Shown piece after piece: positions 12,905-23,330 of a stretch of 64,000 nt of DNA. The notes beneath the pieces were generated by a model, which made no database searches, was not told the DNA's origin, and saw only the letters and a program-made list of their open reading frames with translations. Source of the stretch: Nematostella vectensis (Eukaryota > Cnidaria > Anthozoa > Actiniaria > Edwardsiidae). The stretch lies in contig NC_064042.1 in NCBI RefSeq assembly GCF_932526225.1, forward strand, positions 6,317,540 through 6,381,539, read 5' to 3'. A program made the position numbers and the translations under genes. Position 1 is the stretch's first letter, and each line of letters begins with the position of its first letter.

Positions 12905-13786
12905 AAACAACATCGGCACACACATAAACTAATATAAGGAAAGCAGAGGTGCGCGATAAAGAAGTCGAGTCTACCAAACGGGAAGTTGAGTTGAAATAGT
13001 GACCCCCCAAAATATGTTCAGAGAACACGCAAAATGCAGGCCCAAAGCCAGGGGAGGGGGGGGGGGGGGTGCGAGATTGCGAACGCATCCCCCCACAACG
13101 GCCGAAGGTCCACTTTCGGTTCTCAATTACGTGCTATTTGTAGACAAAACTATAAAGCACAAGCTAGATAACTCTGGTACGTAGCTAAATACGACAATAA
13201 AAGTCCCGTGAAGATACTGCAAAGGCATAAAAAGTCCCTCTTTGTTCTCATATGAAGAAAACGTCCCCCCCCCCAAGGAATTTTTTTTCTTTTCGACAAA
13301 TTTTAATTTATTTTGATATTTTCATACCTTGGTTATAAAACTCAGCATTCTTTCTTTGACAGCGTCTTCGTTAACTTTGCTGCAAAATGGAGGTAGCGTT
13401 ATATGAAGCGAAGCGGTCGCTAGTTGAAGTACGATTGTCCCATGTGACAGAATGGTCGTAGCAACCGGTTCAATCACGACGTAAATACACGATTCACTCC
13501 ACGTGAATTTCAAAGTTTTCGAAAAGTCAATGCCTGTATTGGACGCATTCAAAAAATGAACCCAAACCCTTATGTAGAGAGCATGGGACCGTTTGGACCA
13601 ATGGGATGGCAGTGGGAACAAGGCTGTCGAAATGTTGTAGTAGTTGTCTTTCCATGTGATGTTTTCAAGAGAAGGTTCGACGGTTGTAGATATCATAGCT
13701 TGGTAAATGTCGGAATTAGAGTTGAGGCATTTTCCGTGCGCGTTTTGGAGAAGATACACTAAGATCAAGATAATAACATTTGACAT
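3861..13786 (-). CDS. Probable multi-pass membrane protein with signal peptide (first and last exons seen)
   Basis: First exon 13786-13328 (minus): ATG at 13786 opens a hydrophobic signal peptide (MSNVIILILVYLLQNAHG), followed by a lumenal stretch with glycosylation sequons (NIT, NIS, NAS) and a phase-0 GTATGA donor. A second segment, 4700-3861, follows an excellent acceptor (pyrimidine tract then CACAG at 4701-4705) and also starts in phase 0. It runs to a stop at 3861 and has about six hydrophobic helices with a charged C-terminus. Matching strand, phase and lack of an ATG in the second segment suggest one gene, but other exons may lie between. An in-frame 33 bp tandem duplication (about 4470-4535, IRNKETEGKTE twice) occurs in the last exon. 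The family was not recognised. It is head to head with DDX51. Treating the two segments as separate genes is the main alternative. Confidence 0.5.
4829..5922. repeat. Dispersed repeat, copy A
   Basis: This ~1.1 kb stretch reappears at 60880-63443 (interrupted there by a LINE), in part again from about 63880 to the window end. Shared landmarks are GTGTCTTCCACCTGTC, GGTGGTAAGACATGAGG, repeated TCGTGTCCACACCACAGG blocks spaced about 90-100 bp, and CAAGCGCAACGTCAGC at its right end. No protein is recognisable. It lies in the long intron of the minus-strand membrane protein gene. Confidence 0.85.
5923..6287. other. No supported gene
   Basis: Holds an ACCATGGCCGCCATCTTGG motif near 5992 that opens frames on both strands, but neither frame has a splice donor or a recognisable protein. 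Confidence 0.3.
6288..7165 (+). pseudogene. Decayed LINE reverse-transcriptase fragments
   Basis: Short translated patches match the usual order of a CR1/Jockey-type reverse transcriptase: KKAFDSVDHGILLKKL near 6315, a palm-connection patch RERDLGVTISSNF near 6530, and RKANRMPSLVKKTCPLITD near 7045. Frames are broken, the catalytic FADD block is missing and the last two patches are separated by a ~400 bp insertion (6622-7025). It is a dead, internally deleted copy. Confidence 0.65.
6622..7025. repeat. Repeat block inserted in the LINE remnant
   Basis: About three diverged copies of a ~135 bp unit carrying GGCTCCCACATTTTCCCAGAT, GGGAGAATCTAGGAGAATAGC and CTAGGAACTCCCAAAT. The ends (TTCCTAG / CTAGGAA) are weakly inverted. 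It splits the reverse-transcriptase fragments, so it arrived later. Confidence 0.6.
7528..8534. mobile_element. Fold-back / hAT-like non-autonomous element
   Basis: About 100 bp inverted termini face each other: CAAGAGAGCATAAGATAAG with ATTACCCGCGCGCCATGTCG at the left (7528-7631) and the reverse complement at the right (8428-8534). The element is flanked on both sides by GGCTGGG (7521-7527 and 8535-8541), a 7 bp (possibly 8 bp) duplication. CAAGAG-type ends and this duplication length resemble hAT elements. No transposase is encoded in the ~800 bp interior. Confidence 0.8.
8542..9483. other. No gene or clear repeat seen
   Basis: AT-rich intronic sequence of the minus-strand gene. Small open frames lack splice signals, starts in good context or family resemblance. 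Confidence 0.35.
9484..9766. repeat. GC-rich structured repeat, copy 1 (order A-B-C)
   Basis: Block A (AAACTCATCGTCTGATAAG to CCCCGCCCCC), block B (GTCACACCTTTCGGTGG to GTGGTGGGAGGG) and block C (CCAGTGTTGAGTC to GACTGAAT) follow each other. Related copies are at 20950-21245 (order B-C-A) and 26722-26930 (A-B). Block B begins with a perfect small hairpin (CACC-TTTC-GGTG) and block A has further complementary arms (GTAGCC/GGCTAC, GGTTAGG/CCTAACC), suggesting a structured RNA or palindromic element. Family unknown. Confidence 0.7.
9677..9815. repeat. Near-perfect 50-bp inverted repeat (hairpin)
   Basis: The arm 9677-9726 (starting CGAAAAACCCGCGAATCCAG and ending GCAGACCTCT) is repeated inverted at 9766-9815 with about one mismatch and a ~39 bp loop. 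It overlaps block C of the structured repeat. Confidence 0.9.
9816..12237. other. No gene seen
   Basis: About 2.4 kb of intronic sequence of the minus-strand gene. It includes a CAAGATGGCCGCC motif near 10986 that opens only a six-codon frame. Tandem GTGTTGGGGCGCC-like patches occur near 10400-10500. None of the open frames here looks like a protein. Confidence 0.35.
12238..12857. repeat. Inverted-repeat (MITE-like) element
   Basis: TTTCTTTTTCATTACGGACT and GACTTGCTC near 12240-12285 recur as reverse complement at about 12800-12855. The 500 bp interior is non-coding. Confidence 0.65.
12858..13320. repeat. Poly-C-containing dispersed repeat (family D)
   Basis: Runs of C and an (AC)n stretch (12869-12904), then CACTTTCGGTTCTCAATTACG, TAGACAAAACT and ATACTGCAAAGGC. 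The same series is found at 29100-29380 and, shortened, at 54236-54430. Confidence 0.7.
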
Positions 13787-14053
13787 GTTTAGTACATGAA
13801 ACGGGTAGCGCCAGGGAATGCAGAAGCAAGGGCCCAACGACAGCTGGATGACCGTGCTAGGTGCCAACTGGTGTGCGGAAGTTCGCGGAAAACTTCACAA
13901 CCACAGGGAGCCAAGTGTCACGTGATAATGTTTACCCAGGCCCTCGCGCGGTCTAAAAATCAAAATGGCGGACGAACTTGCACCACGAGGCCTCTCGTAA
14001 AAATGCACCGATGATTAGATTTTCAAAAGCAATATTCAGGTTTTGAACTAAAA
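13787..14053. promoter_or_regulatory. Divergent promoter of DDX51 and the minus-strand membrane protein gene
   Basis: Only 267 bp separate the two start codons. It contains CAAAATGGCGGAC at 13963-13975, a YY1-like initiator whose ATG opens a 12-codon ORF including its stop, upstream of the helicase start. CACGTGA (13919) is an E-box-like site. A shared bidirectional promoter is inferred from the spacing. Confidence 0.5.
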
Positions 14054-17000
14054 ATGGACCTGTTTCGTATAGAAAGATACTTAGGTGACGAAGAGTCGCC
14101 GGCTAAGTCGGGAAGCTTCTCAATCAAGGAACACATCGCCCAACGAAGGCGATCTTTAAGAAAATTGTCGCCCAAAATCAACAACAACTCACAGCAAAAT
14201 ATTCAACAAGTTCCGAATCTTGGTGACGAAAAAAAAGCCAAAGACACTATTGAAAATGAGGATTCTAAAAGGAAGAGGCATAAAGATAAAGATCATGACG
14301 AGGAACTTGAGGTAAAAAGGAAGAAGAAGAAATCGAAGTCGACGAAAGTCGAGGTTGAACAGCTTGAGGAAGAGCTTTTAGATCTTGGTGAAATCGAGTC
14401 TATAAAAAAAGTAAGCCAGAGAGGTAATGAAGAAGGTGAGAGTAAAGATGGGGACAATAAGGGGCTTGAGAAAGACCTCAAAATAGAGAACACAGACATA
14501 AATGGAGTGAGACAAGCGTCGGGTTTCACCGTGATTGGTAGAAACAAGAGAAAAAAGAAAATACACAATGTCCAACGAACTCTACCAGGCTGGCTATCCA
14601 ACCCTGAGGTGATAAGCCCAGATTTTGATAAAGGAAAAATTCCGGTGTCTAGCTTACAATGTCTCTCCACATCCCTTCAAAAGAAACTTAAAGAACAAGA
14701 TATCAACAGTTTCTTCCCAGTTCAAAGTTCAGTCATACCTGCAATCCTGTCAAACCTTGCTTCAGGGACTCTTGCTGGGCTAGGAGGATACCGTCCTTCT
14801 GATATCTGTGTGTCTGCTCCTACAGGAAGTGGTAAAACCTTGGCGTATGTGCTACCTCTAGTGCAGGCAATTTCACAATGCACTGTTTGCCATCTACAGG
14901 CCTTAGTGCTTTTACCTACAAAAGACCTTGCAAATCAAGTTAAAAGAGTTTTTGATACTTTCATACAAGGCACAAGCGTCAGAGTGGGGCTAGCACCCTC
15001 AAATAAAACACTTCAGAAGGAGCAAGATAGTTTAGTTGGACGAAGGTAAGAACATACACATGTAGGGTTTCTAGATGGACTTCAATTTGTGCTCAATCGC
15101 ATGTTTCTTCTAATAATGGTCTTTGTTGATTATATAAAAATATATGTAGTATTTATTTATAGCATTTATACAACCATCATGTTCTAAGCACTTTACATTA
15201 AAAAATGATACTTGATGATACTAATTAAGAATGACCACTTTGGAACTGAGAAAAACAAGTGGTAAATATTTTCTTGCCTAGGATCAGTAATGAAACTGTA
15301 CAGTAACCTTAATAAGTTTTTATATAAATCTCTGATCATTTTAGTTGTGGAAGCACAAGCCATGTGAATATCTTAGTAACCACCCCTGGTCGTCTGGTGG
15401 AACATATCTCCTCTACTCCTGGATTTACTCTTCAACATCTGAGATTCCTAGTTATTGATGAGGCTGATCGCCTGCTTGACCAGTCCTACAACAACTGGCT
15501 GTCTAAAGTGATACATGCTGCCCAAGAGTCTGTGAATACACTCCCTTTAAATGATAGCAGGTTCGTGTCAATCCTCCCAATTTCTTCCAAACTATCCTGA
15601 CTATTTGGTTGAAAAAATCAGATCCTAGGAAGCAATTCTAAAGAGGGGAGCACATTCTCCAGAACCAGATCATCAAATGGAAAATAAAAATACTAGGATC
15701 AAAGGTGAAACAAAGAGTTTAATAATTAAAATTTAAAATGGAAACATAATGAAAAAAATGTGGGCTTGTGGATTAGTAAAATAACAAAAAAAAGTAATCC
15801 AGCCTTGCTCGAAAATACAAAATGCAGCTTGAATCCTGATTGTGTATTTTTCTATATTTGTAATAATTATGAAAGTTAAATACTGCATTCTGTTCTAATT
15901 CTTGTAGTTCATTTATGTTTCAACTTGGGACAAAGAGAAAGCACCACAGGCACATCACAGCAGCCAGCTACTCCAAGATTCAGGTTCCTCTACAGAAGCT
16001 CTTATTTTCTGCTACAATGACCCACAGTCCTGAAAAACTAGCTGCCTTACAGCTGTACAACCCGATGCTGTTTGCTGTTTCTAATACTCCTGAGATGTCA
16101 GCAGAGAATGATGAAGATGCTGCAGGTATAAAAGAGCTTGTTGCAACATACATAGTAGGAGGGGGGGGGGGCTTAAAAGATGAGTGATGTAGTATAGGGG
16201 CAGTAGAAACTGAAAGTATTTTGATGTTCTGTACTCACTTAGTTATTCCATGCACCTCTGTTGAATATACACAGCAGTTTCAACTGCATATTTAAAGATC
16301 AAATTTATATTAATCTGTGCAGAGTACCTTGCTCTTTGAAGAGACTGTGGTGACAGTGAGCATGCGCAATGCGAAGGAATACTAAAGCTGTCACAATTCT
16401 GTGCAATTTTGGTCAGTTCCTTGAATTTCAGACTGATTATCAAAAATGTTTACCTTAACTATTCTTGCACAAATTATGAAAGCTGGGATGAACCTTTACA
16501 AAAAGTTGCATCAAATTTTTTATAGGTTCAATTGCATTAGCCTTACCTCACATTGAAATCCTGTTAAGAAAAAGGCTCTAATTATTGAACATTGCCAGCA
16601 CACACACAGGAAGAGATTTTCCAGTACCGTTTTTACCAGAAATTGTGGAATTGTTAATGCATGGAGCCTTGAGCGTTTTCAAGGGTTGTTGTTAGTTGTT
16701 CAAAATCAAATTAAGACTGACAAGGGTAAACCTTTTCCATACGTAGGAACAAGCCGCTATAGTCTGCCGGTTGGACTGACAGATCACATGGCAGTCTGTA
16801 AAAATGGAGAGAAGCCTTTGATGGTGTTATTCCTACTTCTCAAGTGTGGATTCAAAGGTGTTCTTTGCTTTACCTCTTCACTTGAGGCAACTCACCGGTG
16901 AGTACAAGATAGAGGCTTAGCAAGGAATTCCCTTTCCCTCACAGGATTAGCAAGGCATCTGCCACACAGGCTTATCAAGGTGTTCCCCACACAGGATTAG

Positions 17001-19957
17001 CCAGGCATTCCCACACAGGATTAGCAAGGCATCCCCACACAGGATTAGCAAGGTATCCCACACAAGATTAGCAAGGTATCCCCCCCACACGTTTAGCAAG
17101 GTATCCCACACAAGATTAGCAAGGTATCCCCCACACAAGATTAGCAAGGTATCCCACACAAGATTAGCAAGGTATCCCACACAGGATTAGCAAGGTATCC
17201 CACACAGGATTAGCAAGGTATCCCACACAGGATTAGCAAGGTATCCCACACAGGATTAGCAAGGTATCCCACACAGGATTAGCAAGGTATCCCACACAAG
17301 ATTAGCAAGGTATCCCACACAGGATTAGCAAGGTATCCCACACAGGATTAGCAAGGTATCCCACACAGGATTAGCAAGGCATCCCACACAGGATTAGCAA
17401 GGTATCCCACACAGGATTAGCCAGGCATTCCCACACAGGATTAGCAAGGCATCCCCCACACAGGATTAGCAAGGCATTCCCACACAGGATTAGCAAGGTA
17501 TCCCCCACACAGGATTAGCAAGGTGTTCCCACACAAGATTAGCAAGGCATTCCCACACAGGATTAGCAAGGTATCCCACCCAGGATTAGCAAGGCATCCC
17601 CCCCACACGTTTAGCAAGGTGTTCCCCACACAAGATTAGCAAGGCATCCCACACAAGATTAGCAAGGTATCCCACACAGGATTAACAAGGCATCCCCACA
17701 CATTCTTAGCAAGGTGTTCCCCACACAGGCTTAGCAAGGCATCCCCCCCACACGTTTAGCAAGGTGTTCCCCACACAAGATTAGCAAGGCATCCCCCTCA
17801 CAGGATAAACAAGGCGTTACCTACGCTGGCTTAGCAAGGAATTGTTAGCGAGGCAGTCCCCAAATAGACTATGCAAGACAGTCCACACATAGGCTAAGTA
17901 AGTCAAACCTCACATAGGCTTAACTTGGTGTTCCCATCACAGGCTTCGCAAGCCATTGCTAACAGTCCCCACAGGTTGGCAGGGCATTACCCACATACAG
18001 TAGTTTCATAACCAGCACACAAAGTTTACAGATTATTAGGCAACAGAGCTGTTAGGTAACCATCCACTAGACAACCATCCTACTGTAAATTGTTAGGCAA
18101 CCATCCACAAGGCAACCATTCTAAGTCTTTAGTCAACTGTCCACTTGGCAACTAACTTGTTAGTCTACTATGCACTAGACAGCCCTTCTAAGTCTAAAGT
18201 TAACTGTCCACTAGACAACCAACCCAAGCCATTAGGTATCAGTTACCAGGCAACCATAACCAAGTTGTTATGTTACCACTTGCATAGATAATTCCACAAA
18301 AACACAGATTTCTATGTAAAATAGACCAATATGTTCGTCTGATGTGCTTTCTCTTCAACAGACTTAAACATTATCAGAAAACTATGTATATTATGGAGAT
18401 GACGGTCATTGGGTGATCATTTGGGTTGGGGTTATGCACCAAATGGATATTACTGTACAGGGTTTGTGGTGGGGATAAAAGTGCAGTGCTGTACAGGTGT
18501 TAGGAGACATGCCATGTGGTAGAACCCTTCATGGTCTCCTCTACTCGTTTTTTTGGGTTTCATTGTTCTCCTTTTGTCATTGTCATGTGTTTTATTGTAC
18601 ATTTACCTTTCTTATGAGTGTGCCTGACACTTTATATTCTCATTGCCACCTCAACATCGAGCTAAATCAAGGAAGCAAAATGCATATTTTTTTCTGTTGC
18701 AAATCTCAGATTGTACTTGTTGATCAAACTGTATGGAGAGGTGGCTGTTGCTGAGTACTCCTCAAGCCTGACACCCCAGCAGAGGCGTGGCATCCTGAGA
18801 GATTTCAAACAAGGTGCCATTCAGATCATCATATGTTCAGATGCCATGGCGCGAGGCATGGATATCGACAATGTGTCCTATGTCATCTCTTATGATGCCC
18901 CCAATCATGCCAAGGGGTACATCCACAGGGTAGGAAGAACAGCAAGGGCTGGGAACCAAGGTATTCTTTATAATGATGATAGTTATGATTGTAATTATGA
19001 TAACCATGATAATTACTGTGCTAATTTTGTTAAAGATGAGAGTTATGATGGTAATGATTAGGATGAAGATAATGGTGGTAATGGTGGCTCTGTTGGTAGA
19101 GGTTTTATGGTTATAGGTTTGAAGGTACAGTGGAAAGCTGGTGATTGTGGTGTAGGTGTGGTCGGATGATGGTTGTGATGTTGTGGTTAGGTAAAGGTAA
19201 TGTAGGCGTGGCTGGAATGGTGTTGTTAGGTGATGGTTGTGTTTGTGTTGTTGGGTGATGGATTTGTTGGTGTTGTTGGGTGATGGTAGTGTAGGTATTG
19301 TTAGATGATGGTAGTGCTGGTGTTGTTGGGTGATGGTAGTGTAGATGTTGTTGGGTGATGGTAGTGCTGGTGTTGTTGGGTGATGGTAGTGTAGATGTTG
19401 TTGGGTGATGGTAGTGCTGGTGTTGTTGGGTGATGGATTTGTTGGTGTTGTTGGGTGATGGTAGTGCTGGTGTTGTTGGGTGATGGTAGTGCTGGGGTTG
19501 TTGGGTGATGGTATTGCTGGTGTTGTTGGGTGATGGTAGTGTAGATGTTGTTGGGTGATGGTGGTGCTGGTGTTGTTGGGTGATGGATTTGTTGGTGTTG
19601 TTGGGTGATGGTAGTTTAGGTGTTGTTGGGTGATGGTAGTGTAGTTGTGGTTAAGTGGTGGTAGTGAAGGTATTGTTGGGTGATGGTTGTGTTAGGACCG
19701 TGGTGATTTCTAGATGCATGTTATGAGATGCTGTATTTGTATAATTTCCAGGTACAGCTGTCACATTGCTGCATAGTGATGAGGTGTTTCACTTCAAAAT
19801 CCTGATTCAGAAGACAGGCCGTCACAAGATACCTAAATACCGTGTGAAGGAGTCGGAGCTTGAAACTCTGATTGAAAAGTATAAAGAGACCCTTACTAAG
19901 CTTGAGCAGACCATCCTAGAGGAGAGAAACTATGGTCACAGAACAAGGACTAGATAG
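14054..19957 (+). CDS. DDX51: ATP-dependent RNA helicase DDX51 (yeast Dbp6 family)
   Basis: Six exons, 14054-15045, 15345-15560, 15908-16125, 16747-16897, 18710-18960 and 19752-19957, join in consistent phase to 677 residues, close to the length of human DDX51. The product is a nucleolar DEAD-box helicase for 60S ribosomal subunit maturation. The start [13 protein letters not shown] resembles the family N-terminus, followed by a Lys/Glu-rich nuclear segment (residues 40-150). Helicase motifs appear in order: PVQSSVIPA (Q motif), APTGSGKT (Walker A), [22 protein letters not shown], then domain 2 with [20 protein letters not shown] and [10 protein letters not shown]. The C-terminus is basic and coiled-coil-like. 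All catalytic residues are present, so the gene looks functional. Introns 4 and 5 hold minisatellites. It is divergent from the gene at 13786. Confidence 0.95.
16950..17830. repeat. ~20-25 bp minisatellite in DDX51 intron 4
   Basis: About 40 tandem copies of a unit like CACACAGGATTAGCAAGGTA plus TCCC, starting about 50 bp after the exon 4 donor (16898). It decays into less regular copies up to about 18000. Regular spacing without unique spacers rules out a CRISPR array. Confidence 0.95.
17831..18709. other. Rest of DDX51 intron 4
   Basis: Continues the decayed minisatellite to about 18000, then has loose repeats of a GGCAACCATCCACTAG type (18040-18270). Nothing coding before the acceptor at 18707. 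Confidence 0.5.
19195..19690. repeat. ~24-bp minisatellite in DDX51 intron 5
   Basis: About 19 copies of TGTTGTTGGGTGATGGTAGT plus GCTGG with substitutions. The 19081-19195 flank carries older, more diverged copies. Confidence 0.95.
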
Positions 19958-20116
19958 AGAGAGTTGTCAAAAATAGAGACAGACAGAAGTCAATCACAAT
20001 TCATGTCGAACAACCAATAGAAAATCAAAATTGATCAATTTTGACGGGGGGAGGGGAAAGGTACAGGACTCCCCCACCCACTTCCCCCTAGAAAAATGAT
20101 GTTAATTAAAAGAATT

Positions 20117-20135
20117 AATAAAAATCTTGAATAAA
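20117..20135 (+). terminator. DDX51 polyadenylation signals
   Basis: Two AATAAA hexamers (20117-20122 and 20130-20135) lie about 160-180 bp after the DDX51 stop codon, the expected place for its 3' end. Confidence 0.6.
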
Positions 20136-20480
20136 AGACTTGCGGAGAATTAAGAAATATTCCACCCCAGTTACCTCTCAGATTTATGATATGACGCTAC
20201 TTTTCATAACATTTTAACAGTTTTAAGTTTTTAGCATTTTAAAGTTCTTCTGGGAAGCATTTCCGAACATTTCGTCTCTGAAATTTGTCTGATTTTGCTA
20301 GGTAAAAAGGTATTTACAGGGGGAGGCAGAGTGGTAACAAAAGTGTGCGTGTGTGTGTGCGTGCGTGTGTGTAAAATACACATTCGCTAGCGCACCCTGC
20401 CCGCATTTGAGCATTTCCAGTTTTGATTGACCTAACGTTTGCCTTGTACATAAAATCGCAGAGCAATGAAATCTTTACAA

Positions 20481-20763
20481 TAGGGAACTTGCGCTAAGAG
20501 ATCACGTGACTGTTTGGGTGGCTAACTAGCGCGCGCTCAGGCTTTTAGCGGCAAAATAACAGCAACAAAAAGCAACTTATTCAGCGGTTACGAAAAAAGT
20601 CAGAATTCTTTTATTCAGAGAAGGTTTAGTTATTTAAATATTTTATTTTTTCGTCCTCTGGTGTGACGGGCGCAGTCATTTCTGATTTTTTGTTTGATCT
20701 TTTATTTATTTTAAATTTTGCCACCCAGGAAGGTCACGTGATCTCTTGGGGCAAGTCCCCTAT
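20481..20763. repeat. Inverted-repeat (MITE-like) element
   Basis: Ends TAGGGAACTTGC plus AAGAGATCACGTGAC (left) and the reverse complement GTCACGTGATCTCTTGGGGC plus AAGTCCCCTA (right). The ~280 bp element has a non-coding AT-rich centre. Confidence 0.75.
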
Positions 20764-20949
20764 TACTTTAACAGAAAACAATCTTCATCAAACAATTAGA
20801 AACACATTCTAATGACTTTAAAATACCTTACAACACGCTTATCTTTAAAGGGGCCGTATTACGAGGTTCTTAAAATAATTTCCTTAGCACGGAAATGTAA
20901 AGATTAAGCGTTTTTAACTATCAGGTTCCAAACGCTCCAAGTAACGATG

Positions 20950-21245
20950 TGATGTCTGTCACACCTTTCGGTGGAATATACTTACCCAGTAGATGCGCTC
21001 CACATAAGGGAGTGGTGGGAGGGGCAAAATATCCCCGGATCCAGTGCTGAGTCATGAATTTGCAGGGATTCAAGAGAGGGTGCAAACGTGCCACGGCTTG
21101 AATGGAAATGGGCCCAGGCGCCAGCGGTCATCCTCGATTTTAACTTATGCTAATGTAACATACATTTAAACTCTTCGTCTGATAAGTTTGGCGCACCCAA
21201 GTAGTCGGGCCTCCGGGCCACAGCTCCCCGCCCAAACAGGTGCTT
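20950..21245. repeat. GC-rich structured repeat, copy 2 (order B-C-A)
   Basis: Starts with GTCACACCTTTCGGTGG (block B), continues through GATCCAGTGCTGAGTC and GTGCAAACGTGCCACGG (block C), then ends with AAACTCTTCGTCTGATAAG to CAGCTCCCCGCCC (block A). Relative to copy 1 at 9484 the order is circularly permuted. Confidence 0.7.
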
Positions 21246-22785
21246 GAAAAGGAGGGACTGAGGACCGGGGAATGGTACCTCCTGACCCCAAACATAACCA
21301 AGCACCACCGGAGAACAAGCACTTGAAGACCACAGGTCGGGTCACCACGGGGAGCCCGGCAAAGTAAAAAGCCAGCAGGTATGCCTATCAACCAGGCACG
21401 CAAACCTGCCCTGCGGCCAACAGGCAGGCCCTACCCATCCGGTTTACCATCACCATACATTCCGTACGCCGGCTTGAGAAAAACGGTTTTTTTATGGTGT
21501 TACGGAGCACCAGCACCAAAAACACAATGGAACAAAAGCCAAAAACAAAGACAAGACAAAGAAATATAGTACACAGGTCTTGAGCACCAAACAGAGCTCT
21601 CCGTAACACCAAGGAATACCAGAAAAACTTATTCGCCTCGCCAACTTGGTAGAACAAGGTGTAAGCACTATGTATGGCCATTGGCCTAACAGCACGCTTC
21701 TACCAGCGCCTGAGTAACCAGCTGTCCTACGGACTAAATCTTTTCAAACCTGGGAATGTGCCGCTCTGTATCCGGGCACTACATATACCCGAACACGCCA
21801 AGTTAGGAGTAGCAGACAAGACCCCTTGCATACCAGCTGGCGATGCCCGATCTGGTGAGATTTTCCGAAATAATAATAGCTTGAAGTGCAGGCACATGCA
21901 TTAAAGGGTAGCTCATATGTGTACTTTGAATGTATTGTAACCCTATATCATTACAGAAAGAGTTCGATATCAGTGTAGCCGCCTATAACACTGCCTCACA
22001 CCCATATGCACGAACCCTTGCGTAATATGGGCACCTTACGTCGCGAGAGGGCTTCAACGTCCCCGCCGTGCCCCTTACCTCATAGAAGAGCCCCTTTGAG
22101 GATTGGATTCCCCTGGGGTGATTCAGCTGGTAATCAACCGTCATTCTCCACGTGACGCAAGTCTCGAGGACCAATGGTTCACTCCGACTTCACTCTCAAT
22201 TCATCTCTCTGTCCCTAATAGCAGTGCCTATTAGCAGTCCCATTAATGCCCCTCTTGTTCCCTAAAGCTCTCCCTGGTGGAAGAGAAACCGTGATTGTGC
22301 TTGCCAGTGCGGCACCGAGTGCACAGCATGACCTTATATGACGAGACGCAAATGATCTAAACTGTAAGTTCCCGATTTCCAGGGGTAATTATATTGCGGT
22401 TTCCGGAGTAGCGCGTTTGTCTGTCAACTAGGGATTAACTTGTCAGCTTCTTTACCTGACGTTTTACAGTTTCAGCAACGAATCATACATTTACTCGACA
22501 TATACACAAAATACGTATACAACTTAAATACTGGTTTGTGTCATTGATAGTCTACTTTAGAACATGATTTTTTATACCTTTCTACGGCCAACTAGAGAGC
22601 TACTCTTCCATATGAATACAACCAAGAACCGCAACATATTCTGCCACAAGATAGTGAAAGTTGTATGATCATGAAAATATAATATTGTTTAAAAATATCT
22701 ACTTTTCTGTGGAATTCTACTTACAGTATGACCTGCTTTTTTACTCTAACTTTCTAAATTTATTCTCTCTTACAATATCTCATTC
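21246..22785. other. No gene recognised
   Basis: Less AT-rich than its surroundings. A GGTGTTACGGAG / CTCCGTAACACC inverted pair lies at about 21496 and 21598. Several open frames on both strands up to ~97 codons show no family resemblance or splice structure. It may be an old transposon body. Confidence 0.3.
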
Positions 22786-22789
22786 ACTT

Positions 22790-23330
22790 AGGTAGCAGTG
22801 CATCCAGACGTGCCGTCGAAGTGTGCGCTGTTGCATTAATCTCTTCTTATAATAATATCTCATTCACTTAGGTAGCAGTGCATCCAGACGTGCCGTCGGA
22901 GTGTGCACTGTTTCACTATTTCACTGTTTCATCCAGACGTGCCGTCGGAGTGTGCACTGTTTCACTATTTCACTGTTTCATCCAGACGTGCCGTCGAAGT
23001 GTGCGCTGTTGCATTAATCTCTTCTTATAATAATATCTCATTCACTTAGGTAGCAGTGCATCCAGACGTGCCGTCGGAGTGTGCACTGTTTCACTATTTC
23101 ACTGTTTCATCCAGACGTGTCGTCGGAGTGTGCACTGTTGCATTAACCCTTCTTATAATAACATCTTATTCACTTTAGTAGCAGTGCATCCAGACGTGTC
23201 GTCGGAGTGTGCACTGTTGCATTAATCTCTTCTTATAATAATAGCTTATTCACTTTATTTGCAGTGCATCCAGACGTGTCGTCGGAGTGTGCACTGTTGC
23301 ATTAACCCTTCTTATATTATCTCATTTACA
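22790..23330. repeat. Compound tandem repeat
   Basis: Repeated CATCCAGACGTGCCGTCGGA plus GTGTGCACTGTT, alternating with CTCATTCACTTAGGTAGCAG or with TTTCACTATTTCACTGTTTC. Two unit lengths (about 55 and 85-90 bp) are intermixed, giving about eight copies of the core. Confidence 0.9.

Noticed and set aside
14293..14670. 125-codon minus-strand frame with Ser/Phe runs
   Set aside because: Antisense shadow of the Lys/Glu-rich N-terminus of DDX51.
16950..17830. Regular short repeats resembling a CRISPR array
   Set aside because: Units are contiguous without unique spacers, lie in an intron of an animal gene and have no cas genes nearby; it is a minisatellite.
21381..21695. Open frames of 60-97 codons on both strands
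   Set aside because: They overlap each other on opposite strands in an inverted-repeat region and show no motif or splice structure.
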